NCBI RefSeq assembly: GCF_003058465.1
Contig: NZ_CP028901.1
Coordinates: 2,790,001-2,854,000, forward strand
From: Orrella marina
GTDB taxonomy: Bacteria; Pseudomonadota; Gammaproteobacteria; Burkholderiales; Burkholderiaceae_B
Direction of reading: 5' to 3'
DNA length: 64,000 nt
The stretch's first letter is position 1. Every line of letters begins with the position of its first letter. The notes under the pieces were generated by a model. It did no database searches, had not been told where the DNA came from, and saw only the letters and a list, made by a program, of their open reading frames with translations. Made by a program: the position numbers and the translations under genes. Below, piece by piece: positions 8,769 through 18,106 of this stretch.

Positions 8769-10277
8769 ATGATCGAATGGTTTGCGGATCTGAGTAGCGG
8801 GTTCTCCCAGGCATGGCAGTTTTCTTTGCTTCTATCGTCCATTCTGGGCGTGATTGTCGGCGTTGTCATCGGCGTGGTGCCCGGTCTTGGGCCGGCGATG
8901 GCAATCGCACTCGCAATCCCCCTGACCTATTCGCTTGGACCACTGGTCGCGATTTCACTGATGCTGGGCATCTACAAGGGGGGCACCTATGGCGGCTCAA
9001 TATCGGCGATTCTGATCAACACGCCCGGTACACCCGCTGCCGCTGCAACAACGCTTGACGGGTATCCGCTCGCACTAAAAGGGCAGTCTGGAAAGGCGTT
9101 GAACATTGCACTGATTGCATCAGTCATCGGTGATGCAATCGGCATATTCTTTCTGTGCATTCTTGCACAACCGCTCGCCGCCATTGCACTGAAGTTTGGT
9201 CCGACCGAACTGGCCTCCCTTCTGCTGTTCGCCCTGACCGTGATCGCTGCACTTTCTGGCAATTCACTACTGAAAGGCCTGATCGCAGCGGGGATCGGTA
9301 TGTTGCTTGGCACGATCGGCATGGACAATGTCGCCGGGCTGACACGGTTCACTTTCGGTTTCATTGCACTGGATGACGGGCTACAAATCATTCCAATGGT
9401 CATCGGGTTGTTTGCAATGGCCGAGATACTCAAACAGGCCGAGCAAATTGTCAAACACGACAAAGGAGCTCTGCTCCCGGCTCCGAATACACCCTCTGAC
9501 AACGTGGCGACACTGCCTGACATCAAGCGATGCACACCAAACTTTCTGACCAGTAGCGTGATTGGTACTGCCATTGGCGCGTTACCGGGAACAGGCTCGA
9601 CCACAGCTGCCTATCTGTCGTACGCTGTCGCCAGACGCCGCTCAAAAAACCCCGAGGAGTTTGGCAAGGGATCCATCGAGGGGCTCGCTGCCGCTGAATC
9701 CGGCAATAACGCTGTGTGTGGTGGCGCTCTGATTCCAATGATGACACTAGGCATCCCGGGCGACGTCGTGACGGCGATCCTGATGAGTGCGCTGACGGTG
9801 CACGGCATCCATGTGGGGCCCCTTATTTTCCAGAACAACAGAGAGTTCGTTTTTACGATTTTCGGGCTGCTACTGCTATCGGTCGTAGCCCTTTATTTCG
9901 TGGGCAGGGCGTCGATCGCCGCATTCAGACGAATGTCATTGCTGCCGCAGGCGATCATCATGCCGATCGTGCTTATGCTTTGCATCATCGGTGCTTACAG
10001 CACGAACTACTCACTGATGGATGTCTGGGTCATGCTGTTGTTTGGCCTGATCGGCTACATCATGATCAAGCTTGATATTCCATTGCCCCCGCTGATCATT
10101 GCGTTCGTGCTGACGCCACAGTGGGAACAATCGATGCGGCTGGCACTCATGATGTCGAGTGGCGACTTCACGACCTTTGTCACCAAGCCGATTTCGCTGG
10201 GTTTCCTGTTGCTCACGCTTTTCGTGATCGTGAACGTCGCCCGGTCGAGTATCCGTAAAGGCAGGGCTATACCGTGA
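8769..10277 (+). CDS. tctA: Tripartite tricarboxylate transporter large membrane subunit TctA
   Basis: 502 residues, full length for TctA, with about twelve hydrophobic segments. Conserved family segments include GVVPGLGPAMAIALAIPLTY, YKGGTYGGSISAILINTPGTPAAAATTLDGYPLA and GALPGTGSTTAAYLSYAVA. It is the translocating subunit for a carboxylate at the inner membrane. Its stop overlaps the start of the following PLP-enzyme gene (GTGA), so the two are translationally coupled. That is an unusual partner for this transporter family. Confidence 0.95.
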   Translation: MIEWFADLSSGFSQAWQFSLLLSSILGVIVGVVIGVVPGLGPAMAIALAIPLTYSLGPLVAISLMLGIYKGGTYGGSISAILINTPGTPAAAATTLDGYPLALKGQSGKALNIALIASVIGDAIGIFFLCILAQPLAAIALKFGPTELASLLLFALTVIAALSGNSLLKGLIAAGIGMLLGTIGMDNVAGLTRFTFGFIALDDGLQIIPMVIGLFAMAEILKQAEQIVKHDKGALLPAPNTPSDNVATLPDIKRCTPNFLTSSVIGTAIGALPGTGSTTAAYLSYAVARRRSKNPEEFGKGSIEGLAAAESGNNAVCGGALIPMMTLGIPGDVVTAILMSALTVHGIHVGPLIFQNNREFVFTIFGLLLLSVVALYFVGRASIAAFRRMSLLPQAIIMPIVLMLCIIGAYSTNYSLMDVWVMLLFGLIGYIMIKLDIPLPPLIIAFVLTPQWEQSMRLALMMSSGDFTTFVTKPISLGFLLLTLFVIVNVARSSIRKGRAIP

Positions 10278-11578
10278 ATAACAGACAGAATCAGAGTATG
10301 GAGCCTGGCGAGCGCTACCAGATGCCTGTGTCAGGCACACCATGGGAAGTCCTCGAAAAAGAGCTGAATTGCCTCAAGTCCAACGATATCGACTGGAAGC
10401 ACGGCAAAGCCGCCGTGTTTGTCCACTACGCTGGCGAACAGGCACTCGCGATCGCAAAACAGGCTTACACCATGTACTTCAGCGAAAACGGGCTGGGCAA
10501 ACGCGCGTTTCCGAGCCTGGAAAAGCTGGAACGTGATGTGATAGACATGGGACTTGGGCTATTGAACGCACCCGCTTCGGCAACCGGCTTCATGACGACC
10601 GGTGGAACTGAAAGCATCTTCATGGCAGTCAAGGCAGCACGAGACCGGTTTCAAACCAGGCATGGTCAGTCACGCACGCCTGAGATCCTTCTGGCCAGAA
10701 GTGCACATCCAGCATTTGACAAGGCTGCACACTTCATGGGACTCAAGGCGATCAGGACTCCACTTTCGAGCGAGTTTTGCGCTGACCCAGCGGTATTCGA
10801 ACGATACATCAATCACAACACAGCCATGATTGTCGGATCCGCACCCGCCTACCCGCATGGCGTCATTGACCCAATCGATCAACTGGCAACGCTGTCTGAA
10901 CAGCACAACATCTGGATGCATGTGGACGCCTGTGTAGGTGGGTATTTTGCGCCATTCGTGCGCATGTTAGGCGTTGATCTGACTCCATTCGATTTCAGTG
11001 TTTCAGGCGTCAGTTCAATTTCGGCCGATCTACACAAGTACGGTTACGCCGCGAAAGGCGCATCGACACTATTTTTTGCAGACCCAACGCTTGCGAGGCA
11101 CGCCGACTACTTCTTTGACAGCTGGCCAAGAGGTACTTACCACACACAAACCCTTGTTGGGACACGTCCGGGCGGCGCCATTGCCGCTGCCTGGGCGGTC
11201 ATGAACTTTCTGGGAATTGATGGCTACAAGAAGGTGGCACAACAGATCACAACGTGCAGGCAGTCGTTGCAGGATGGGCTGCGCGATATGGGGTTCAACA
11301 TCTGGGGAGACCCCAAACTGTCGATTCTGGCCTGGGGAAACGACGACCAGAGCAAGGTCCACTCAGTCGGCAACAGTCTGGCCGCAAACGGCTGGCTAGT
11401 CGGTTACCTGACCGAACCACCGGGTATTCATCTGATGCTCAACGCAACGCATCCCGACTCGCTTCACGACTATCTGCGAGATGTCCGTACCGCACTTCGG
11501 AGCAAGGGAACATCTGGCCCTTCAGGCACAACAAACGAAGCAGGCCTCAGCCGTGGCAAGACTGACGCGACCTACTGA
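10274..11578 (+). CDS. PLP-dependent lyase/decarboxylase, sphingosine-1-phosphate-lyase-like
   Basis: 434 residues of the group II decarboxylase fold. The order of motifs (GTPWEVLEKEL, FVHYAGEQALAIAKQAY, AFPSLEKLERDV, TTGGTESIFMAVKAARD, MHVDACVGGYFAPF, then SADLHKYGYAAKGAS with the PLP Lys at about residue 255) is closer to sphingosine-1-phosphate lyases than to glutamate or DOPA decarboxylases. The membrane anchor of eukaryotic lyases is absent, so it should be cytosolic. The GTG start overlaps the tctA stop. An amino-acid decarboxylase or a C-C lyase on an amino alcohol phosphate are both possible; substrate not determinable here. Confidence 0.85.
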   Translation: MNNRQNQSMEPGERYQMPVSGTPWEVLEKELNCLKSNDIDWKHGKAAVFVHYAGEQALAIAKQAYTMYFSENGLGKRAFPSLEKLERDVIDMGLGLLNAPASATGFMTTGGTESIFMAVKAARDRFQTRHGQSRTPEILLARSAHPAFDKAAHFMGLKAIRTPLSSEFCADPAVFERYINHNTAMIVGSAPAYPHGVIDPIDQLATLSEQHNIWMHVDACVGGYFAPFVRMLGVDLTPFDFSVSGVSSISADLHKYGYAAKGASTLFFADPTLARHADYFFDSWPRGTYHTQTLVGTRPGGAIAAAWAVMNFLGIDGYKKVAQQITTCRQSLQDGLRDMGFNIWGDPKLSILAWGNDDQSKVHSVGNSLAANGWLVGYLTEPPGIHLMLNATHPDSLHDYLRDVRTALRSKGTSGPSGTTNEAGLSRGKTDATY

Positions 11579-11609
11579 TCACTCCAGTCTTGTGATGGCA
11601 CGCACTCAG

Positions 11610-13334
11610 TCAAGACAAATGCTGTGGCCCCCTGATGAGCTTGCCTGGCAATGACCCCGTCTCTTGACCATTCTCCATGATCGTCTGACCTGAGACCATG
11701 GTAGCGATATAGCCGTCAGCCTCTTGTTTGAGCCGCTTGCCTCCGGTCGGCAGGTCAAACGCCATATACGGTGACTTCAACTGCAAGGCGTCAAAATCGA
11801 TGACATTGATGTCTGCTTTCATGCCAGGTGCAAGAACGCCACGATCATTCAAACCATAAACTCTGGCCGTATCCTGGGACTGGCGGCGCACAATGTACTC
11901 AAGGGGAAGGCGATCGCCTCTTGACCTGTCACGCACCCAGTGCGTCAGCATGTAGGTTGGCATGCTCACATCGCAGATATAGTGACAATGGGCGCCACCA
12001 TCTGCAAGGCTCAGCATGGTGTTGGAATGCTGCAAGAGTTTGTGAAGATGATCCAGGTTCTGATAGGCGTAGTTAAAGCTCGGAAAATAAACCATCGCTT
12101 CGCCCTCCTGTTCCATCAGCATGTCGTAAACGATGTCGAGCTCCGAGCGACCTGTCGAATTGGCAATCGCCGCCACGCTGGTTTCCGGCGCTGGCTCGTA
12201 TTCCGGTATATCACCCAGGGCGAACATCTTCTGGAAACTCTGGGTGATGTATAGCATTCTGCTGTCGTTCTCGATCGATGGCGCAAGCTCCCGCATTGAT
12301 GTCAGTCTGGCCTTGATCTCGGGCCTGCGCAACTGGGCGAGACGCTCCGGCCAGGCAAGACTGGCCAGTTCCGGCCACAAAGGGTGCCCGATGAACGGAT
12401 GAGTCGAACCTTGCCAGCTCATCAGAATGCCTGCAGGTCGACCACTGATGGCACCATAAAGTGGCAACCCATCGCGCCGGGCATCATCCAGCGCGTCTAG
12501 CAGACGAACCCATGTGTCTGGGGTGTTGTCCGTCTGAACCAGAGCAAACGCAACCGGCAGACCATTTTCCTGGGCCACTTTTCTCAACCAGGGAATCTCG
12601 GACTCCATCTGGTGATGGTTGGACGTCATCTGAAAGACGCCATGCCCTGCACGGCCCATTGCCTTGGCAATCCCGACCACTTCATCCTGCGAAGCAAACG
12701 TGCCCGGTGGATACTTGCGACCCGCGTACTTGTGGATCAATGTTCTGGTCGTGGAGAAGCCGAGCGCACCCGCACGAATGCCCTCCTCGACCAGATCCGC
12801 CATGCGTCTGATGTCTTGCGGCGTAGCCTCGTCATGCGTGATTGCCCGCTCATCCATGACAAATGCTCTGAGCGCGGCATGCGGAATCTGCGCACCGACA
12901 TCGAGCGCAAAAGGCCGCTTTTCCAGAGCATCCAGATATCCGGGGAAACTCTCCCAACTCCACTGGATACCCTCTGACAAGACTGCCCCCGGAATATCCT
13001 CAACCCCTTCCATGACACTGATGAGCCAGTCTCGCCTGTCAGCCCGAACCGGGGCAAACCCCACCCCACAGTTACCCATGACCACGCTGGTCACCCCGTG
13101 ATTGGTCGAGGGGCTCAGATAGGGATCCCAGGTTGCCTGCCCATCATAGTGGGTGTGCACGTCCACCCAGCCTGGCGTCACAATGGCACCATCGGCATTG
13201 ATTATCCGGGTCGAAGACCCCAGCTTGCCACCCACAGCGGCAATCTTGCCATCCTTGATTCCAATATCACCAACAAACTCAGGCTGGCCTGTACCGTCAA
13301 CCACCCGGCCACCACGGATCACTGTATCGAACAT
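11610..13334 (-). CDS. N-acyl-D-amino-acid deacylase-like amidohydrolase (D-aminoacylase family)
   Basis: 574 residues of the amidohydrolase superfamily. The N-terminus TVIRGGRVVDGTGQPEFVGDIGIKDGKI, the metal site VTPGWVDVHTHYDGQATWDP and the C-terminal GVLAPGMKADINVIDFDAL are typical of N-acyl-D-amino-acid deacylases and D-glutamyl/dihydropyrimidinase-like relatives. The ATG at 13334 has a near-perfect GGAGGAG site five bases upstream; a longer open frame reaching 13535 lacks this support and would overlap the divergent gene. It converges with the Tct/PLP-enzyme operon and may act on related amido compounds, but this is inference. Confidence 0.88.
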   Translation of the reverse strand: MFDTVIRGGRVVDGTGQPEFVGDIGIKDGKIAAVGGKLGSSTRIINADGAIVTPGWVDVHTHYDGQATWDPYLSPSTNHGVTSVVMGNCGVGFAPVRADRRDWLISVMEGVEDIPGAVLSEGIQWSWESFPGYLDALEKRPFALDVGAQIPHAALRAFVMDERAITHDEATPQDIRRMADLVEEGIRAGALGFSTTRTLIHKYAGRKYPPGTFASQDEVVGIAKAMGRAGHGVFQMTSNHHQMESEIPWLRKVAQENGLPVAFALVQTDNTPDTWVRLLDALDDARRDGLPLYGAISGRPAGILMSWQGSTHPFIGHPLWPELASLAWPERLAQLRRPEIKARLTSMRELAPSIENDSRMLYITQSFQKMFALGDIPEYEPAPETSVAAIANSTGRSELDIVYDMLMEQEGEAMVYFPSFNYAYQNLDHLHKLLQHSNTMLSLADGGAHCHYICDVSMPTYMLTHWVRDRSRGDRLPLEYIVRRQSQDTARVYGLNDRGVLAPGMKADINVIDFDALQLKSPYMAFDLPTGGKRLKQEADGYIATMVSGQTIMENGQETGSLPGKLIRGPQHLS

Positions 13335-13533
13335 TGTTGCTCCTCCGGACATGTATCTTTTTTTATTGTTGCGTCGAGTGTAGACACTATCCCCCACCCT
13401 GTAAACGCCAAACGCTCTCGCCAGTCGGCACTTGCCAAAGCAGTCAGACCGCGATACCGTCTCATGCAAGGCAGACATGCACGCTGCGGGTGTATGCTGA
13501 CTCAACTGCCATCTATCCCAGCGAGTGAGCATC

Positions 13534-14142
13534 ATGCAGATCCAGACCCTAGAAGCACTCAGATCGCTCTATCCCGAGCCGCGGGAGCGGGCACTTCGCA
13601 AGCAGCTTGACCACCTCGATACCCACTGCAGACGCTTCATTGAAACGTCACCGTTCCTGATTCTATCCACCTCTGGTCAGACTGGCCTGCAAGATGCGTC
13701 ACCCAGGGGCGGACAACCAGGGTTTGTATGCATTCGTGATGACAAAACTTTGTTAATACCAGACTCTCCTGGTAACAACCGACTGGACTCGCTGCAGAAC
13801 ATCGTGCAGACCGGTCGCGCCGGCTTGCTGTTTCTGATTCCAGGCGTGGACGAAACGTTGCGGGTAAACGGTCTTGCCAGTCTGAGCAACGATGATGACG
13901 ATCTGGCTGCCTGCCTGCAGGACGGGCGTCGCGAACCACGTTGCGTGATTCGCATCACGGTAGAGGAGGCCTATCTGCACTGTCCCAAGGCGCTCATGCG
14001 GTCCCGTCTGTGGGATCCGGATGTCAGAATTGCGCGAGAGACATTTCCTACCCTGAATGAGATGATCCATGCACAAACCGGCGATACCTCACCGGTTGAA
14101 AGCCAGCAGGATATGCTCAGGCGCTATCAGTCAGACCTTTAA
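13534..14142 (+). CDS. Pyridoxamine 5'-phosphate oxidase-fold flavin-binding protein
   Basis: About 202 residues. The order HCRRFIETSPFLILSTSG, DASPRGGQPGFVCI, LLIPDSPGNNRLDSLQNI, GRAGLLFLIPGVDETLRVNG and AYLHCPKALMRSRLWDP matches the PPOX-fold subgroup often annotated as FMN-binding or MSMEG_1061-like. Known members bind flavin; their physiological substrates are mostly unknown. Two starts are possible, GTG at 13525 and ATG at 13534; neither has a strong ribosome site and I prefer the ATG. It is divergent from the amidohydrolase gene. Confidence 0.85.
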   Translation: MQIQTLEALRSLYPEPRERALRKQLDHLDTHCRRFIETSPFLILSTSGQTGLQDASPRGGQPGFVCIRDDKTLLIPDSPGNNRLDSLQNIVQTGRAGLLFLIPGVDETLRVNGLASLSNDDDDLAACLQDGRREPRCVIRITVEEAYLHCPKALMRSRLWDPDVRIARETFPTLNEMIHAQTGDTSPVESQQDMLRRYQSDL

Positions 14143-14209
14143 GTCAGCACACCGAGTCCGGACGCTGAACTGACCGTCGGTTGCCAAACAATGTTGCGCA
14201 AATGACGGA

Positions 14210-16819
14210 TCAGAGCGGTGCATCCTTTGCGAGCACCTCGATCCTCTCCCGGGCTAGCACCTTTCCTCCTTGTTGCATGATGTACCGAATCTCATAGACC
14301 CCGGGTTCAGCCGGCGCCGTCAGGTTCCCTTGCGTGCGATTGCCTGCCCTTGTGCGAGGGCCCGTCTCACGATCGTCCGAGCCCTGCGAAACAATGGTCA
14401 CGGTATCGCTCGGATTGATCGCTGCAGACCAGTTGACATCAAACCTCTCCTGCGCACGCACCCGAGAAGGCACCGTCAGTTTGACCTCTGGTTCCGTCAC
14501 CACGACAGGCACACTGGCAAGCACCTCTCCCCCCTCGTGCAGCACATAGCGGACTTCGTATTCACCCGGTTCGGCCGGTGCTGTCAATACCCCTTGCGTC
14601 TGGCCGCGTCCTGCCCGCCTACGATTACCCAGCGTATCGTCTGGCGCGTCATGCGCGACGATCGTCAGGAAATCGTTCTGATTAATCGTTTCAGTCCACT
14701 CAATCTCGAACCGACTGCCGGCCACCACACTGGCCGGTGCCAGAAGCCCCACTTCGGGCGTAACGACCGTTACTGGAACACGGGCAAGCACCTCTCCCCC
14801 CTCGTGCAGCACATAGCGGACTTCGTATTCACCCGGTTCGGCCGGGGCGGTCAAAACCCCTTGCGTCTGGCCGCTTCCTGCACGCCTACGGTTACCCCGC
14901 GTATCGTCTGGCGCGTCATGCGAGACGATCGTCAGAAAATCGTTCTGATTAATCGTTTCAGTCCACTCAATCTCGAATCGACTGCCGGCCACCACCTGCT
15001 CGGGTGCCGAAAGACTGGCTGTCGCGGCAACAACCTCGATGGGCGCCCGTGCGAGTACCTCTCCCCCTTCGTGCAACACATAGCGAACCTCGTACGATCC
15101 GGGATCAGCCGGGGCGGTCAATACCCCTTGCGTCTGGCCGCTTCCTGCCCGCCTACGGTTACCCCGCGTATCGTCTGGCGCATCATGCGCAACGATCGTG
15201 ACGAGGTCGTTGGGGTTGATCGAATCAGACCAGTTGACAGTGAACCGCTCCCCCGTCGACACACTTTCAGGCGCCTCTAGTGACACATCAGACTGTATGA
15301 CCGCAATCGGCAGTCTGCCCACTGTTCTTTGTTTGCCTTGATGGAGAACATATCGAATTTCGTACGCGCCTGGCTCGGCAGGTGCTGTCAGGCTTCCCTG
15401 CTCACGGGTACCGACACGACTTCGGTTACCCAATTCTCCCTCCAGGGTTCCCTGCGGCACAATCGTCACAAAGTCACTCTGGTGAATAGTTTCCGACCAG
15501 CCCACCTGGAACCTGGAACCGGCATTGACAGCATCTGGCGCTCGCAAAGTGACTTCGGCCTCGATGATCTCGATGGGCGCACTCGCGACAGTTGCCCCGC
15601 CCTCACTGAGCATGTAGCGAACCTCGTACGAGCCAGGCTCGGAGGGTGCGGTCAAATAACCTGTATCGCTCTCTCTGACTCGCAGATAGTTACCAAACTG
15701 GCCTGGTTCCGCATCAGAGGGCACAACCCCAACCCGATCAAGCGAATTGACTGTCTCGGACCATGCCACTTCAAATCGCTCGCCGGCAACCGCATGCTCT
15801 GGAACAGTCAGGGTGAGATCAGGATCGACAACCTCAATGGCAGCACGCCCAGCGACATCGGCGCTTGCCCGCGAAACGTAGCGAACCTCGAAAGGCCCTG
15901 CCAGACCAGGCGCAGTCAGCTGAGCCTTCTTCTGCTCTGAAACCCGCCTTGCAGTAATCAGCACATCCTCTTTCGCACCAGCCGGCGCAATACCGATACG
16001 GTCTGTCGAACTCACACCAGATGGGTCAACGTCCTCCGGGAGGCTCCACTGCACGTCAAACCGGGAACCGGCCACGACCGTTTCAGGCGCAAATACATCC
16101 ACCTTGACGGATGCTACCTCCTGATCAGACGGGGGTGGGGCCGCCGAGACAGCCTGCCGCTCGATTTCTGTTTGAACCGTCATCATGGCCTGCTGCAACT
16201 GGGCAGCATCCTTCGCTGCAACAAACTGTCCGCCTGTGCGTTCAGCAATACATGCCAGCTGTTCCTGGGTTTCGGCACTGACGTCAAACCCGATAACGTG
16301 GGCTGTAAAGTTAACGCCCTGCTGCGCGAGCTTCTCGGCCAGTGCGCAGGGATCAGCCTGACAATTCTCGATGCCGTCCGAGATCAACACCACTGTTGCC
16401 GGCCTTTCCTGGTATGCCAGGTCATTGGCCGCATGCTCGACTGCGGCCGACAAGGGCGTGCGCCCCCTGGGGCGAATCTGGTTGACGGTTTCAAGAAAAG
16501 CAGGCCGATCTACTGCCTCTGGCTGAATCAATGTCTCGATATCCCGGCAGTCTTTTTCCCGGCGATGGCCATATGCCACCAGACCGAGCCGGCTATCCAC
16601 TGGCCATCGATCCAGAAAGTCGGCCATGACATCTCGGGCAATCTCGATTTTGGTGACACCATCAATTTGCCCCCACATCGATCCCGATGCGTCATATACC
16701 ACCATGATGTCGTGTGCCGCGTTGCTCTTGTCCGATGCAAGCACGTTGCCCATCATCAGCACACCCACCCCAAAAGCTGTCAATCTCGACAGAACTGGCG
16801 CTTGACCTTGGCTCGACAA
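14210..16819 (-). CDS. Secreted von Willebrand factor A protein with seven tandem ~89-residue repeats
   Basis: 869 residues. A signal-peptide-like N-terminus (GVGVLMMGNVLAS) is followed by a VWA domain (residues ~36-225). Its MIDAS motif DASGSMWG, with the later GRTPLSAAV and LISDGIENC, suggests metal-dependent binding. Seven repeats follow from ~234 to the end; each has AG-RF-V-W near its start, then LTAPAEPGxYEVRYVLHEGG. They look like beta-sandwich modules. Repeats 4-6 are nearly identical. The start is a TTG at 16819 with a good AAGGAG site seven bases upstream. It lies 48 bases behind a multispanning membrane protein on the same strand. Expected location is periplasm or surface; function unknown. 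Confidence 0.85.
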   Translation of the reverse strand: MSSQGQAPVLSRLTAFGVGVLMMGNVLASDKSNAAHDIMVVYDASGSMWGQIDGVTKIEIARDVMADFLDRWPVDSRLGLVAYGHRREKDCRDIETLIQPEAVDRPAFLETVNQIRPRGRTPLSAAVEHAANDLAYQERPATVVLISDGIENCQADPCALAEKLAQQGVNFTAHVIGFDVSAETQEQLACIAERTGGQFVAAKDAAQLQQAMMTVQTEIERQAVSAAPPPSDQEVASVKVDVFAPETVVAGSRFDVQWSLPEDVDPSGVSSTDRIGIAPAGAKEDVLITARRVSEQKKAQLTAPGLAGPFEVRYVSRASADVAGRAAIEVVDPDLTLTVPEHAVAGERFEVAWSETVNSLDRVGVVPSDAEPGQFGNYLRVRESDTGYLTAPSEPGSYEVRYMLSEGGATVASAPIEIIEAEVTLRAPDAVNAGSRFQVGWSETIHQSDFVTIVPQGTLEGELGNRSRVGTREQGSLTAPAEPGAYEIRYVLHQGKQRTVGRLPIAVIQSDVSLEAPESVSTGERFTVNWSDSINPNDLVTIVAHDAPDDTRGNRRRAGSGQTQGVLTAPADPGSYEVRYVLHEGGEVLARAPIEVVAATASLSAPEQVVAGSRFEIEWTETINQNDFLTIVSHDAPDDTRGNRRRAGSGQTQGVLTAPAEPGEYEVRYVLHEGGEVLARVPVTVVTPEVGLLAPASVVAGSRFEIEWTETINQNDFLTIVAHDAPDDTLGNRRRAGRGQTQGVLTAPAEPGEYEVRYVLHEGGEVLASVPVVVTEPEVKLTVPSRVRAQERFDVNWSAAINPSDTVTIVSQGSDDRETGPRTRAGNRTQGNLTAPAEPGVYEIRYIMQQGGKVLARERIEVLAKDAPL
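14213..16120 (-). repeat. Seven-copy tandem coding repeat, 267-bp period
   Basis: Within the VWA gene the last ~636 codons are seven tandem modules. Repeats 3-6 are exactly 89 codons (267 bp), repeat 2 is 88, repeat 7 is 92 and the first is longer and most diverged. At DNA level, copies 4-6 (about 14489-15289) share long identical tracts, for example the words starting at 14517 and 14784, with the related word at 15051. The pattern of near-identical middle copies and diverged outer copies points to recent internal expansion by unequal recombination. Confidence 0.9.
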
Positions 16820-16867
16820 AAGAAGTCTCCTTCAGACAATTGATGTTGCACTCACTGAACCCTGTTG

Positions 16868-17875
16868 TCAGGGCAGGCTGCCGGGGCCCTGTGCCTGCGC
16901 TGCCGTACTCGCGACATCCGTTGCCGGTGTCTGCTGCTCGCCCAGAGCGCGCTGCTTCAGGGTCCGGAACTTGTCAGACATCTGCTCGAGTTTTGCATCC
17001 CACTCAGGCTCGGGCTGCTGCCCTTCAATGGCCTTGAAGTACACCTGCATCAGACACGTGATCGCCAGTGGTTCCAGAAACGCAGCCTTGATACTCCACG
17101 CCATCAGCAAGGCAAACACAAACGCCCCTGCACTCCACCCACCTGGCATCAGATAAATGATGTAGGCAGCTGGCCCAAGCATCAGGACAAACACCAGAAA
17201 GCTGATCAAATACACAATCACGACCAGCCATGCCGCATTCTTGAGCATGATCTTGTAGTTCTGGCCGTACAGAACCAGCGCCTGCCTGGAAGAACTCCAG
17301 GGCGTGTTCGATCCCGTCCTGATGCAATAGGCAAGAATCACTTCGTCGATAAATCCCACCCCGACTTTGAGGAAAGCCTGGAGAATGGATCCGAGCTGAC
17401 GCACACCCTGAACTGGCAGCATGGACAGCAAACCTTGTACCAGCCGCGTTACAGCCCTGAGTACCCCCTTGATCAACTGATCGACACCGAACAGGACACT
17501 AGCCTGTGCAAACCGGGCAGTCACCACCTCTTTGCCATGGGCAATCTGTGACTTGCCTGGCGGCAACGCACGACCATCCATCAACTCGACCAACACGGCG
17601 GTGTGGCCTGCCTTGACCAGATAAAGGATGTACTCGCGTGCCCAGTAAGCCACTGCGCCGACCAGCCCGAAACCAATGGCGCCGCCCCAGAAGGTCGCCC
17701 CTGCCTGAAACCCGCTACTACCTAAAGCCCCGACTCCAAAACCAATGCCAGCACCGATCCCCGTTACCAGGACGTAGGCCAACGTGATCCCGAAGTAAAC
17801 GAGGATGCGCAGAACGATGAAAGGCATGGTTCGTAACAGCAGCCCAAAAGCTCCACCGAGACTGAAGTCCCACAT
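16868..17875 (-). CDS. Multispanning membrane protein of unknown function, partner of the VWA protein
   Basis: 335 residues that I do not assign to a characterised family. Visible are an N-terminal hydrophobic, glycine-rich region (GIGAGIGFGVGALGSSGFQAGATFWGGAIGFGLVGAVAYW), two or three further membrane segments (AAWLVVIVYLISFLVFVLMLGPAAYIIYLM, AGAFVFALLMAWSIKAAFL) and a charged C-terminal tail (EPEWDAKLEQMSDKFRTLKQR) ending in an Ala/Gln/Pro-rich stretch. The glycine-rich part resembles glycine-zipper or two-helix pore-forming segments, which is only a visual impression. A GGGG-containing ribosome site precedes the ATG. It is the first gene of a two-gene unit with the VWA repeat protein. Confidence 0.72.
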   Translation of the reverse strand: MWDFSLGGAFGLLLRTMPFIVLRILVYFGITLAYVLVTGIGAGIGFGVGALGSSGFQAGATFWGGAIGFGLVGAVAYWAREYILYLVKAGHTAVLVELMDGRALPPGKSQIAHGKEVVTARFAQASVLFGVDQLIKGVLRAVTRLVQGLLSMLPVQGVRQLGSILQAFLKVGVGFIDEVILAYCIRTGSNTPWSSSRQALVLYGQNYKIMLKNAAWLVVIVYLISFLVFVLMLGPAAYIIYLMPGGWSAGAFVFALLMAWSIKAAFLEPLAITCLMQVYFKAIEGQQPEPEWDAKLEQMSDKFRTLKQRALGEQQTPATDVASTAAQAQGPGSLP

Positions 17876-18106
17876 CGCATTCCCCTTTTTTTCTGTAACG
17901 AAGATAGACTGCGTGCAATCTTGTCACGCCATCTTATGGGTTCGCGCCCTGACTGACCCCGTCTGTTCAGATGGGGAATTACCTGTCCGCAAGGGTAGAA
18001 CCACACCACGCCTTGGTGCACAATCACACTAAAGATGGTCGAGAGCGTTGTTGCGAGCACCTGGTTCGGCCAGCTCGCCTGAGCCAGAAACAAGGAGGAC
18101 GAACGA

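Noticed and set aside
13335..13535. Extended N-terminus of the amidohydrolase gene
   Set aside because: The extension lacks family similarity and overlaps the divergent gene, while GGAGGAG sits correctly before the ATG at 13334.
14270..15280. 336-codon plus-strand frame opposite the VWA repeats
   Set aside because: It repeats with the same 267-bp period because it mirrors the coding repeats; no independent protein character.
14489..15289. CRISPR array or mobile-element origin for the repeated DNA
   Set aside because: The units are in-frame 267-bp protein modules without spacers or terminal inverted repeats.
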